Below are positions 8,856 through 16,765 of a DNA stretch of 64,000 nucleotides, piece by piece. The translations under genes were made by a program, and so were the position numbers. Each line of letters opens with the position of its first letter. Position 1 is the stretch's first letter. This stretch comes from Lentisphaeria bacterium (lineage in GTDB: Bacteria > Verrucomicrobiota > Lentisphaeria > Victivallales > Victivallaceae), in the NCBI GenBank assembly GCA_017507125.1, contig JAFWBQ010000055.1, positions 1-64,000 of the forward strand, given 5' to 3'. The notes under the pieces were generated by a model. That model was given only the letters and a program-made list of their open reading frames with translations. It searched no databases and was not told the origin of the DNA.

Positions 8856-9149
8856 TCAGGAACGCAAAAAGAAACAGCGGTAACATTTGATGGTACCGTT
8901 GACACCCGTACAGCAAAGGACCCGGGCGATCGTTCGCCTGAGTCCTTTTATTTCCACCTCGTCTCCGGGAGCGGGCGACGCCTCAGGCTCCAGCAGAAGC
9001 TGGGAATGATCCTCCACGGCGCCCTCCCTGCCGGTTTTGAAATGCTCCATCAGGAAGGCATCAAAGGGGGTTCCTCCATCACTTGTGCAAGAGCCGTCGG
9101 GCTGAAGTGTGCAGCGGAAGAGGATTGCTTGGCAGTTGGGTTTGAACAT
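8856..9149 (-). CDS. small Cys-containing protein of unknown function
   Basis: I set the start at the ATG ending at 9149 (MFKPNCQAIL), which has AGGAGAA just upstream; a longer in-frame start at 9197 lacks this. The 97-residue product has several cysteines (CTCTG-like pattern LCCTGVNG and a terminal CYRCFFLRS) and no signal peptide. It converges with the DUF1667 gene, leaving only six bases between the stops. The upstream kinase gene lies on the same strand 93 bases away. I do not recognise the family. Confidence 0.6.
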   Translation of the reverse strand: MFKPNCQAILFRCTLQPDGSCTSDGGTPFDAFLMEHFKTGREGAVEDHSQLLLEPEASPAPGDEVEIKGLRRTIARVLCCTGVNGTIKCYRCFFLRS

Positions 9150-9242
9150 AGTTATTTTCTCCTTTCTGCCAACAAGAGAAAATGTCAGGATTTTCAACCC
9201 ATCCGGCGGCTCTCTTCACCTCAGGCCGGTCTGCTGAAAAGG

Positions 9243-10256
9243 TCAGATGATAAAAAAGAAAGCTGTCAGAACAGCGAGGATCACAATAAAAACAAGCACA
9301 ATCCACAACACAACAGAAACCCTTCTGTTATGCTCATCGCTGCCGGGATCAAAGCTGCTTTCCTCCACAATGACCGGAGGCGTGAAAACAGGCGTATAGA
9401 GCCGTTCTTTGATGGCTGAGAGTCTGCTGCGGACTTCGGCCCAGCTCTGAGGACGCGCGCCGGGATCTTTTGCAAGCATGGAGTCGATATATGCCGCCAG
9501 TTCCGGATCAAGATCCGGGTTCGCCTCAAGAAGTGACGGCGGTATTTTTTCCAGATGCGCAATTTGAAGCTCTTCTATGGTTCCGGCAAAGGGCGGCACC
9601 CCTGAACTGAGTTCAAAAAAGGTGATACCGAAACTGTAAATGTCGCTTGTCACTTGAGAACTGCCCCTGCCTGCTGCGACTTCCGGCGCCATATAGAGGG
9701 GCGTCGCCACGATTTCTCCGGGAGCGGCACCGCTGCCCACACCGGCAAGGCCGAGGTCAGCCAGTTTCAACTTTTTATCACTGCGCCGCACCAGCAGATT
9801 GCCGGGTTTGATATCCCGGTGAATGATCTTTCTTGAGGTCCATGCATAGTGAAGGGCATCCGCAAGCTGGATCGACAGATCAAGCAGCAACTCCAGAGAA
9901 AGCAGTTCCGGCTCATTGGTCCGTATCTCTTCAACGGAGCTGCCCTCCACATACTCCATAACAAAGTAACAGATACCTTCCGGAGTCCTGCCGGCCTTGA
10001 TCGCCTGAACGACATTGGGATGCTCCAGTTTGGCGGCGGTCTTGCTTTCTCTGAAAAATTCGTTGATGGTTTCACGATCCTCAGAAAACTCCGACTGCAG
10101 GATCTTGAAAGCAAAAAGCCGATCCATCATCAGATGGCGGGCGAGATAGACCACCCCATAGCTGCCGTTGCCGAGAAGTGCTTCAAGGCGGTAGCCGTCG
10201 ATTTCTGCTCCCAGAAGTTCTTCGGGAGTGGGGAAGTTGTCTGCAAAATTTTCCAT
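9243..10256 (-). CDS. membrane-anchored Hanks-type serine/threonine protein kinase
   Basis: A 337-residue protein: glycine loop LGNGSYGVV (28-36), catalytic lysine in FAFKIL (K51), catalytic loop HRDIKPGN (D148), metal motif DLG in place of DFG (167-169), and the TPLYMAPE activation-segment end. After about residue 285 a linker leads to one C-terminal transmembrane helix (VVLWIVLVFIVILAVLTAFF), so the kinase domain should be cytoplasmic with only a few residues beyond the membrane and no sensor domain. Substrates are unknown. No ribosome binding site precedes the ATG, and the promoter predicts a start of transcription almost at the start codon. Confidence 0.88.
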   Translation of the reverse strand: MENFADNFPTPEELLGAEIDGYRLEALLGNGSYGVVYLARHLMMDRLFAFKILQSEFSEDRETINEFFRESKTAAKLEHPNVVQAIKAGRTPEGICYFVMEYVEGSSVEEIRTNEPELLSLELLLDLSIQLADALHYAWTSRKIIHRDIKPGNLLVRRSDKKLKLADLGLAGVGSGAAPGEIVATPLYMAPEVAAGRGSSQVTSDIYSFGITFFELSSGVPPFAGTIEELQIAHLEKIPPSLLEANPDLDPELAAYIDSMLAKDPGARPQSWAEVRSRLSAIKERLYTPVFTPPVIVEESSFDPGSDEHNRRVSVVLWIVLVFIVILAVLTAFFFII

Positions 10257-10575
10257 AACAGTTATAATATAATACAGTAAGATGCTTTTGTCAACATACC
10301 GATGGAAAATTCTGCAGATAAGCGCGCCTCTCTTTCTGAGAAAAACTTTTACCCCCTCCTGTTCCTCCCTGACAGGAACGATATTTCACTGAAAAGTGAA
10401 AATGTTTCAAAAAAAATTAAAAAAAAAGGGTTTCCACATTTGAAAAAAAGCTATTCCGGTATTATCTTACATCATGTGTATACATCCCAGACGGCTGGAG
10501 CGTGCAGCAGTTAGAGAATCACGCTCTGTTCCCGCTTCGGGTACAGCGAAAAAATGAGAGAATGGAGTTTGAGCT
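10257..10575. other. intergenic region between the kinase and EIIA-like genes
   Basis: This region holds the kinase promoter on the minus strand. On the plus strand a weak promoter candidate (TTGAAA 10440-10445, TTATCT 10463-10468, 17 apart) could drive the EIIA-like gene, whose ribosome binding site GGAG is at about 10563. An open frame at 10302-10514 lacks a coding look. Confidence 0.4.
10266..10294 (-). promoter_or_regulatory. promoter of the kinase gene
   Basis: On the minus strand TTGACA (10294-10289), 17 bases, TATATT (10271-10266). The predicted transcription start near 10259 leaves at most a few bases before the ATG at 10256. Confidence 0.7.
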
Positions 10576-11046
10576 ATGAAGTACGATTTTACCGAGTATG
10601 TCACCAAAGATTCGGTCATGACCCTTACCGGAACGACCAAACTTGAAGTGATGGATCAACTTATCCAGAGAGCTGCGGATCTGACCAAGCTCAACCGCGA
10701 CCTTATCTTCCGTCTGGTGTGGAAACGTGAACAGATGATGACCACCGGTATCGGCGGCATGCTGGCACTTCCCCACATCAGAACCAATGACATTCTTCAT
10801 CCTTATGTCATCGTCGGCGTCACCGAGTCCCCCATTGCCGACTATCAGTCTCAGGATGATCAGCCTGTGCGTGTCATCGTCTTTACAGTTGCCCCCGACG
10901 AAGACTCCGACGCCTATCTGCGTCTGTTGGGCAGCATCTCCCGGAAGCTCCGCAATGAACAGCTTGTAGAGTCCCTGATCCTTGCCATGCCCAACACGGT
11001 GAAGATCCTTGAAACGATCCAGTCTGAGTGCAAGGAAGAAGAATAA
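10576..11046 (+). CDS. PTS EIIA type-2 (PtsN/fructose)-like protein
   Basis: A 156-residue protein with the EIIA fold signature TTGIGGMLALPHIRT, in which His67 matches the phosphorylated histidine of fructose/nitrogen-type EIIA proteins. It then continues with the usual GVTESPIADYQSQDDQPVRVIVFTVAP-type core strand. No EIIB, EIIC, HPr or EI gene lies near it. A regulatory role (PtsN-like) is therefore more likely than sugar transport. It is followed two bases later by a zinc-ribbon-like gene in the same direction, probably co-translated. Confidence 0.8.
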   Translation: MKYDFTEYVTKDSVMTLTGTTKLEVMDQLIQRAADLTKLNRDLIFRLVWKREQMMTTGIGGMLALPHIRTNDILHPYVIVGVTESPIADYQSQDDQPVRVIVFTVAPDEDSDAYLRLLGSISRKLRNEQLVESLILAMPNTVKILETIQSECKEEE

Positions 11047-11048
11047 TC

Positions 11049-11444
11049 ATGAAATCTGCCGTTCCGGCTCCCGGAGAAGCCAAAGCAAAGATTGATTTCC
11101 GCTGCCTGACAGAGGATTGCACAGGCGTCATCGAATTCAATCTCAGAGAGATCGCCGACAGAGATTTTCAGGCGGTCTGTCCGGTGTGCCACCGGGCATA
11201 CGCTCTTGATGCCGCCCTGCGGGATAAACTGGAGCGCATGATGAAACTTATTGAGGCGCTCAGAAACTCAGAGGATATTCTGGGAGACAGTGTTGTCTCA
11301 GTAAATGTGGCAGGGGGAGAGGTGCGTGTCCCTTACGCCCTGCTGTTGACCAGGCTCAATACTCTCATAACTTTAAATCTCGGCGACACCCCCACAGACT
11401 TCCATCTCTGGGTGGAGCCATCTTCACCGGAGACATTCAGGTGA
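11049..11444 (+). CDS. zinc-ribbon-like protein of unknown function
   Basis: A 131-residue soluble protein starting at ATG 11049, two bases after the EIIA-like stop. CLTEDC (near residue 18) and CPVC (near residue 45) can bind one metal ion. A helical segment follows (ALRDKLERMMKLIEALRNSED). The C-terminus resembles a short strand-rich cap (VSVNVAGGEVRVPYALLLTRLNTLITLNLG). The function is unknown. The tight pairing with the EIIA-like gene is the main clue. Confidence 0.65.
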   Translation: MKSAVPAPGEAKAKIDFRCLTEDCTGVIEFNLREIADRDFQAVCPVCHRAYALDAALRDKLERMMKLIEALRNSEDILGDSVVSVNVAGGEVRVPYALLLTRLNTLITLNLGDTPTDFHLWVEPSSPETFR

Positions 11445-11471
11445 ACCCGTTTTAACATGATTTTTAACTAT

Positions 11472-11494
11472 GCCGCGCTGCTGCGCGGCGCTTT
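11472..11494 (+). terminator. GC-rich hairpin before pyrE
   Basis: A perfect 7-bp stem (11472-11478 with 11483-11489) closes a TGCT loop; the following tract is only GCTTTTG, so termination may be partial. It lies 30 bases upstream of pyrE. Confidence 0.5.
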
Positions 11495-11520
11495 TGTAAT
11501 TTGAGTAGGAGGTTTTTACC

Positions 11521-12087
11521 ATGACTGAACGTGAAATTATCGAGATCCTTGAAAGCTCCGGAGCCTTGCTCAATGGACATTTTCAGCTTCGCAGCGGTCT
11601 GCACAGCAACCGTTTTTTTCAGGCCGCACTGCTTCTGCAGTATCCTGATAAAGCAGAGACCGTGTGCCGTTTTCTTGCCGAACAGTACAAAGAGTGCGGC
11701 GCCACTGCTGTGATCTCCCCTGCCGTGGGCGGTCTGATCGTCGGACAGGAAGTCGCACGTGCATTGGGTGTCCGCGCCATCTTCGCTGACAAAGAAGATG
11801 GTGAACTGGTTCTGAAGCGGGGATTTTCCATCGCTCCCGGAGAAAAAGTCCTGGTGGCAGAAGATGTGGTCACCAAAGGCGGCAGAGTCCAGCAGACTGT
11901 TGACCTTGTCCGCGCCAAAGGCGGCGAAGTGGTGGGTATTGCAGTCATCGTTGACCGTTCCGGCGGAGATGCCTCTTTCGACGTGCCCTTCAAAAGTGCT
12001 CTCAAGCTGAGTCTCCCCACCTACGATCCTGCCGAGTGTCCTCTCTGCGCCCAGAAGCTCCCCATTGACCGTCCGGGATCTAAATAA
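11521..12087 (+). CDS. pyrE: orotate phosphoribosyltransferase
   Basis: A 188-residue PRTase that makes orotidine monophosphate from orotate and PRPP in pyrimidine synthesis. It shows the N-terminal hood with LRSGLHSNRFFQ, the substrate lysine region (FADKEDGELVLKRGF), and the PRPP-binding motif VLVAEDVVTKGGRV. Start ATG 11521 has AGGAGG upstream. secA begins two bases after its stop, so the two genes are surely co-transcribed, an uncommon partnership. Confidence 0.92.
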   Translation: MTEREIIEILESSGALLNGHFQLRSGLHSNRFFQAALLLQYPDKAETVCRFLAEQYKECGATAVISPAVGGLIVGQEVARALGVRAIFADKEDGELVLKRGFSIAPGEKVLVAEDVVTKGGRVQQTVDLVRAKGGEVVGIAVIVDRSGGDASFDVPFKSALKLSLPTYDPAECPLCAQKLPIDRPGSK

Positions 12088-12089
12088 TC

Positions 12090-15000
12090 ATGATCAATGC
12101 AATTCTCAAAGCCATCTTCGGCACAAAATCCCAGCGGGATCTCAAAAGGATGCAGCCGCTGGTCAAAAAGATCAATGCCATAGAAGTTGAACTGCAAAAA
12201 CTTTCGGATGAAGAGCTGCAGGCAAAAACCCCCGAATTCAAGAATCGTCTTGCCAACGGGGAAACTCTTGATGATATCATGTGCGAAGCCTTCGCCGTGG
12301 TCAAGAATGCCTGCCGCCGTTTGGTGGGCAGAGAAGTGGAAGTCTGCGGACAGACCCTCAAATGGGATATGATCCCCTTTGATGTGCAGATCATGGGAGG
12401 TATCGCACTTCATCGCGGAAACATCGCCGAAATGGCAACCGGTGAAGGTAAAACCCTCGTCGCAACCATGCCCCTCTACCTCAACGCTCTGACCGGAAAA
12501 AACTGTCAGCTGGTCACTGTCAACGACTATCTGGCGCGCCGTGACTCCACCTGGATGGGCTACATCTATACTTTCCTCGGTCTCACCGTCGGCTGCCTGC
12601 AGAATATGCAGCCCCCGGATGAGCGCCGTGCTCAATACGCATGTGATATCACCTACGGCACAAACAGTGAGTTCGGTTTCGACTACCTGCGCGACATGGG
12701 TATGGCGACTGCTGCCGACCAGCTGGTTCAGCGCGATCACTATTATGCCATCGTGGATGAAATCGACAGTATCCTCATTGATGAAGCCCGTACACCGCTG
12801 ATCATTTCCGGCCCGGTCCCCATGGCGACCGATCAGTTTGCGGAACTCCAGCCCAAGGTGGCCTCTCTCTACAAGAAGCAGAACGAACTCTGTTCCCGTC
12901 TTGCCAAAGAGGCGCGGGATGTCATCAACAATGAAAACGCTTCTGATGATGAGCTTGAAGCTGCCCTGCGGAAACTTCTTCAGGTGCGTTTCGGTATGCC
13001 GACCCACAAGCAGCTGCTCCGGCTTCTTGAAGACGGTTCTGTGCTCAAAGAGCTTGACCGTTATGAATCCCAGGTCCGCAGCGACAACAACCGGGGCATG
13101 CTTCAGGAAGTTCAGAGCGAACTTTACTTCACCATTGATGAAAAGACCCACGAAGCCGATCTTACCGCCAAAGGGCGCCAGGCCATCGAGCCGGACGATC
13201 CGGATGCATTTGTGGTTCCGGATCTGCTCCTTGAGATCAGCAAGATCGAAAATGATAGCGCCATGAGCGCCGCTGACAAAGTGGCAAAGAAAGAGGAATT
13301 TCAGGAGTACTTTGCCGATAAGAGCGAGAAACTCCATGATCTTTCCCAGCTGCTCAAGGCGTACTGCCTTTTTGAAAAGGATGTGAACTATGTGGTCCAG
13401 GACCGCAAAGTTATGATCGTTGACGAGCACACGGGGCGTCTCATGCCGGGACGCCGCTTCTCGGATGGACTCCATCAGGCTCTGGAAGCCAAGGAAAATG
13501 TTCCCATTGAACAGGAAACACAGACCATGGCGACCATCACCATCCAGAACTATTTCCGCATGTATACCAAACTTGCCGGTATGACCGGTACTGCGGAAAC
13601 CGAAGCTGCCGAGTTCCACCAGATCTACAAGCTGGATGTCATCACGATCCCCACCAACCGTCCCTGTATCAGAAAAGATGACAACGACTCCATCTTCAAG
13701 ACCCGGCGTGAAAAATTCAACGCCATCATCGACGATGTCATCGAACGTCATGAAAAGGGACAGCCGGTGTTGTTGGGTACCATCTCTGTGGATGATTCTG
13801 AGACTCTTTCCAGAATGCTCACGATCCGCAAGATCCCTCACAATGTTCTCAACGCCAAAAACCACCAGCGCGAAGCTGAGATCGTCGCCAATGCCGGATG
13901 TCCCGGCGCCGTCACCGTTGCCACCAACATGGCGGGTCGCGGTACCGACATCAAACTGGCTCCCGGCGTAGCAGAAATGGGCGGACTCCACGTCATCGGC
14001 AGCTCCCGCCACGACTCCCGGCGCATTGACCGCCAGCTGCGGGGACGCTGTTCCCGTCAGGGCGATCCCGGTTCTTCCAAGTTCTACGTTTCTCTGGAAG
14101 ACAATCTCATGCGTCTTTTCGGTTCGGACCGTATCATCAAGATCTTTGACCGTTTCGGACTCCAGGAAGGTGATGAACTTCAGCACCCCTGGCTCAATAA
14201 ATCCATTGAGACCGCTCAGCGCCGTGTGGAACAGCAGCACTTCGGGATCCGTAAACGCACTCTTGACTTCGACGATGTGATGAATAAGCAGCGCGAGATC
14301 ATCTACGCACTGCGTAAAGATGCACTGCTTTCTGAAACGCCCCATGATGTGCTTTTCGGTATCGTCGAACAGGTGGTCGAAGCCGAAGTGAACAACGTCG
14401 CCGCGCTCCGGCCTGAAGGAGCCAAAGAGGGCAAGTTCGACACTGCCAAGCTGGCGGGTGCATTGAGCATCATCTTCCCCCTTGACATCAAGCCCGAAGA
14501 ACTTACCGAAGGTATCGGCAGCGCCACAGGTCAGCTCAATGATCCTGCGGCACTGACCATGCAGATCGTCAACCGTCTGGAAAGTGCATGGCTCGACAGC
14601 CACGCCTCAGATGCGCCTGAAGATCTGGATTATCTGCGGCGCCAGACGGTTCTTGAAGCCATCGACAAACTCTGGCAGGAGCACCTCTATGCCATGGATA
14701 ATTTGCGTTCCAGCATGTCTCTGCGGGTCTACGCCCAGAAAGATCCTCTGGTGGAATACAAAAACGAAGCCTATAACATCTTCAAGGATCTGATGGATCG
14801 TATTTACCGTCAGGTGGCAGAAAATCTTTTCGTCATGACCCTCAATCAGTATGAGTCTTTTGAAGAGATGTTCAACGCCATGCCCATTGAGATGCAGCAT
14901 CAGCTGATGGAACAGTTTGCCCAGAGTCCTGACGGTCAGTTCGTTATGGCTCCGGAAGGGATGGATATGGAAAATGCTCCGGTCATGATGCCTCAGGAAA

Positions 15001-15122
15001 TGGAAGAAGCTGAACCTGAGATCCAGGTCACCTACTACCGCGAAGAGCCTAAAGTGGGCAGAAATGATCCCTGTCCCTGCGGCAGCGGCAAAAAGTATAA
15101 AAAATGTTGTGGAAAAGAGTAA
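12090..15122 (+). CDS. secA: preprotein translocase ATPase SecA
   Basis: A 1010-residue motor that drives unfolded preproteins through SecYEG. Walker A is MATGEGKT (residues 115-122) and Walker B lies in YAIVDEIDSILIDEARTPL. The preprotein cross-linking region contains a longer insert than in E. coli, at about residues 250-400. NBD2 carries TNMAGRGTDIKL and RQLRGRCSRQGDPG. The C-terminus ends in the SEC-C zinc motif DPCPCGSGKKYKKCCG. It starts two bases after pyrE, and the GH36 gene follows seven bases after its stop. Confidence 0.97.
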   Translation: MINAILKAIFGTKSQRDLKRMQPLVKKINAIEVELQKLSDEELQAKTPEFKNRLANGETLDDIMCEAFAVVKNACRRLVGREVEVCGQTLKWDMIPFDVQIMGGIALHRGNIAEMATGEGKTLVATMPLYLNALTGKNCQLVTVNDYLARRDSTWMGYIYTFLGLTVGCLQNMQPPDERRAQYACDITYGTNSEFGFDYLRDMGMATAADQLVQRDHYYAIVDEIDSILIDEARTPLIISGPVPMATDQFAELQPKVASLYKKQNELCSRLAKEARDVINNENASDDELEAALRKLLQVRFGMPTHKQLLRLLEDGSVLKELDRYESQVRSDNNRGMLQEVQSELYFTIDEKTHEADLTAKGRQAIEPDDPDAFVVPDLLLEISKIENDSAMSAADKVAKKEEFQEYFADKSEKLHDLSQLLKAYCLFEKDVNYVVQDRKVMIVDEHTGRLMPGRRFSDGLHQALEAKENVPIEQETQTMATITIQNYFRMYTKLAGMTGTAETEAAEFHQIYKLDVITIPTNRPCIRKDDNDSIFKTRREKFNAIIDDVIERHEKGQPVLLGTISVDDSETLSRMLTIRKIPHNVLNAKNHQREAEIVANAGCPGAVTVATNMAGRGTDIKLAPGVAEMGGLHVIGSSRHDSRRIDRQLRGRCSRQGDPGSSKFYVSLEDNLMRLFGSDRIIKIFDRFGLQEGDELQHPWLNKSIETAQRRVEQQHFGIRKRTLDFDDVMNKQREIIYALRKDALLSETPHDVLFGIVEQVVEAEVNNVAALRPEGAKEGKFDTAKLAGALSIIFPLDIKPEELTEGIGSATGQLNDPAALTMQIVNRLESAWLDSHASDAPEDLDYLRRQTVLEAIDKLWQEHLYAMDNLRSSMSLRVYAQKDPLVEYKNEAYNIFKDLMDRIYRQVAENLFVMTLNQYESFEEMFNAMPIEMQHQLMEQFAQSPDGQFVMAPEGMDMENAPVMMPQEMEEAEPEIQVTYYREEPKVGRNDPCPCGSGKKYKKCCGKE

Positions 15123-15129
15123 ATCAAAG

Positions 15130-16746
15130 ATGAAAATCACAACACAATTTGCAGAAAAGAAAATCGTTGAATCGGCAAGTGCCCGTGATATGCTTCCGGT
15201 GAAAACCGGCAATGCCAGACGGGGTACGGTCAAATTTTCGTACTCCATCGCCGATGTCCACTCCTACTGGCACAGTTTTCTTCCCTCTGTGGGTGAGCGT
15301 ATTCCGTGGACCATGGAAAGTACTTTTGCCGCCCAGCGGGGAATGCCCTTTGTGGTCTTTTTCAACACGGCCGGCCTCAGCAAGCTGGCAGTGGGTTTGG
15401 TAGACTGTGACTGTGACAGCAAATTTTCCGGAAAAATGAATCAGGAAACGGGCTGTTACGACATAACCTGGGAAATTTCCGCACCTGAAAGTATCAGAGA
15501 TTTCAAACTCTGGTACGACGTGGCGGAGCGTCCCTGGCAGGAGCAGATCCCTCTGTGGCGTGAAAATCTGGCAGATATCAGCTGTGACTTTCCGCGTTCT
15601 GTCTGGGATCCTGTCTTCTGCACCTGGTATGCCGTTCACGGCGCAGTGACTCAGGAGTGGAGCACGAAAACCGCCCGGAAAGCCGCAGAACTTGGCTTCA
15701 AGACCTTTATTCTGGATGACGGCTGGTGCTACGCCGATATGAAGCGGGTTTCTCCCTCCACCATTTCCACATGGTACGAAAAGATCGGCGACTGGCAGGT
15801 CGATGAAGTCAAATTCCCCGATTTCAAAAAGCACGTCGAAGATGTAAAGAGCTTCGGCATGAGGTATCTGCTCTGGGTCGCCCCCTATCTCATCGGTGAT
15901 CACAGTGCCATGTACGAAAAGCTGAAAAATATACCCGGTGCCATCTTCGGCGAATATCTGGAAGGCTACTACAAACTTGCCCCCGAAAATGCTGAAGCGG
16001 CAGCGCCCATGCTTGATCTGATGGAAGAGCTCATGAAGAAATATGATCTTGACGGTTTGAAAGTGGACTTTCTGGATCAGATCCACCCCAATCTGGAAGA
16101 TCCCAGAGCAGAGGCGTGTTTCAAGTTTACCGAAGAGCTTTCAAAGCGGATCAGAGCATGCAAAAGCGACGCCATGATCGAGTTCCGTCAGAGCTATGCT
16201 GTTCCCCGGATGATCTCATGCGGAACCCAGTTCCGCGCCGGTGATGCGCCCTTCGATTTTCTGTTGAACTTGCGGCGCATCGCCCAGATCCGTCTGGCGT
16301 TGGGAGATTGTATTCCTGTCCATGCTGACCCCGCTTACTGGCCCGCCGATGAACTGCCGGTGAACATTTCACGCCACTTCATCGCCATGATGGCAGGTGT
16401 TCCCATGCTCTCGGTGGAACTTGCGGATTTGAGTGAAGAGGCAGAAGCCATCTGCCGCTTCTGGATCAGCTTCTACAACCGTCATGCAGGATGGCTCAGC
16501 AAGGCACATTGGGAGTTCGACTACAAAGGCGGACAGTTGGGTTGTGCCACCGGTACGACTCCTCAGGCCGCCATTGCCATTGTGGCAGATCCCCTGCGGG
16601 TGCCGGAATTCAAGAGTTCCGGATACCTTCTCAATCTTTCCTATGCTCCCATCACTTTCCCCGGAGCTCAGGTCTTTGACTGGAAGGGCGAAGCTCTTAC
16701 CGGCGATGTGATTCCTGAAGGCTGTGGCGCTTACATCAAGCGCTGA
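15130..16746 (+). CDS. GH36-type alpha-galactosidase-like protein
   Basis: A 538-residue protein without a signal peptide. After an N-terminal beta domain the barrel contains WSTKTARKAAELGFKTFILDDGWCY and GLKVDFLDQIHP, whose Asp313 (from ATG 15130) matches the GH-D clan nucleophile. The candidate acid/base Asp is in FRAGDAPFDF. It probably acts in the cytoplasm on alpha-galactosides or related oligosaccharides taken up by transport. The start is ATG 15130 rather than an in-frame ATG at 15064 that overlaps secA. The ribosome binding site is weak, consistent with translational coupling to secA. Confidence 0.82.
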   Translation: MKITTQFAEKKIVESASARDMLPVKTGNARRGTVKFSYSIADVHSYWHSFLPSVGERIPWTMESTFAAQRGMPFVVFFNTAGLSKLAVGLVDCDCDSKFSGKMNQETGCYDITWEISAPESIRDFKLWYDVAERPWQEQIPLWRENLADISCDFPRSVWDPVFCTWYAVHGAVTQEWSTKTARKAAELGFKTFILDDGWCYADMKRVSPSTISTWYEKIGDWQVDEVKFPDFKKHVEDVKSFGMRYLLWVAPYLIGDHSAMYEKLKNIPGAIFGEYLEGYYKLAPENAEAAAPMLDLMEELMKKYDLDGLKVDFLDQIHPNLEDPRAEACFKFTEELSKRIRACKSDAMIEFRQSYAVPRMISCGTQFRAGDAPFDFLLNLRRIAQIRLALGDCIPVHADPAYWPADELPVNISRHFIAMMAGVPMLSVELADLSEEAEAICRFWISFYNRHAGWLSKAHWEFDYKGGQLGCATGTTPQAAIAIVADPLRVPEFKSSGYLLNLSYAPITFPGAQVFDWKGEALTGDVIPEGCGAYIKR

Positions 16747-16765
16747 CACTTTCTGAGGTCATTCT

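Noticed and set aside
9006-9419. 137-codon plus-strand frame across the kinase end
   Set aside because: Antisense to the kinase and the small Cys gene, no start signal.
10302-10514. 70-codon plus-strand frame
   Set aside because: Low-complexity, no ribosome binding site, lies between two divergent promoters.
12021-14603. Very long minus-strand open frame (860 codons) opposite secA
   Set aside because: It lies entirely antisense to an unambiguous secA, has a composition mirroring its complement and no ribosome binding site.
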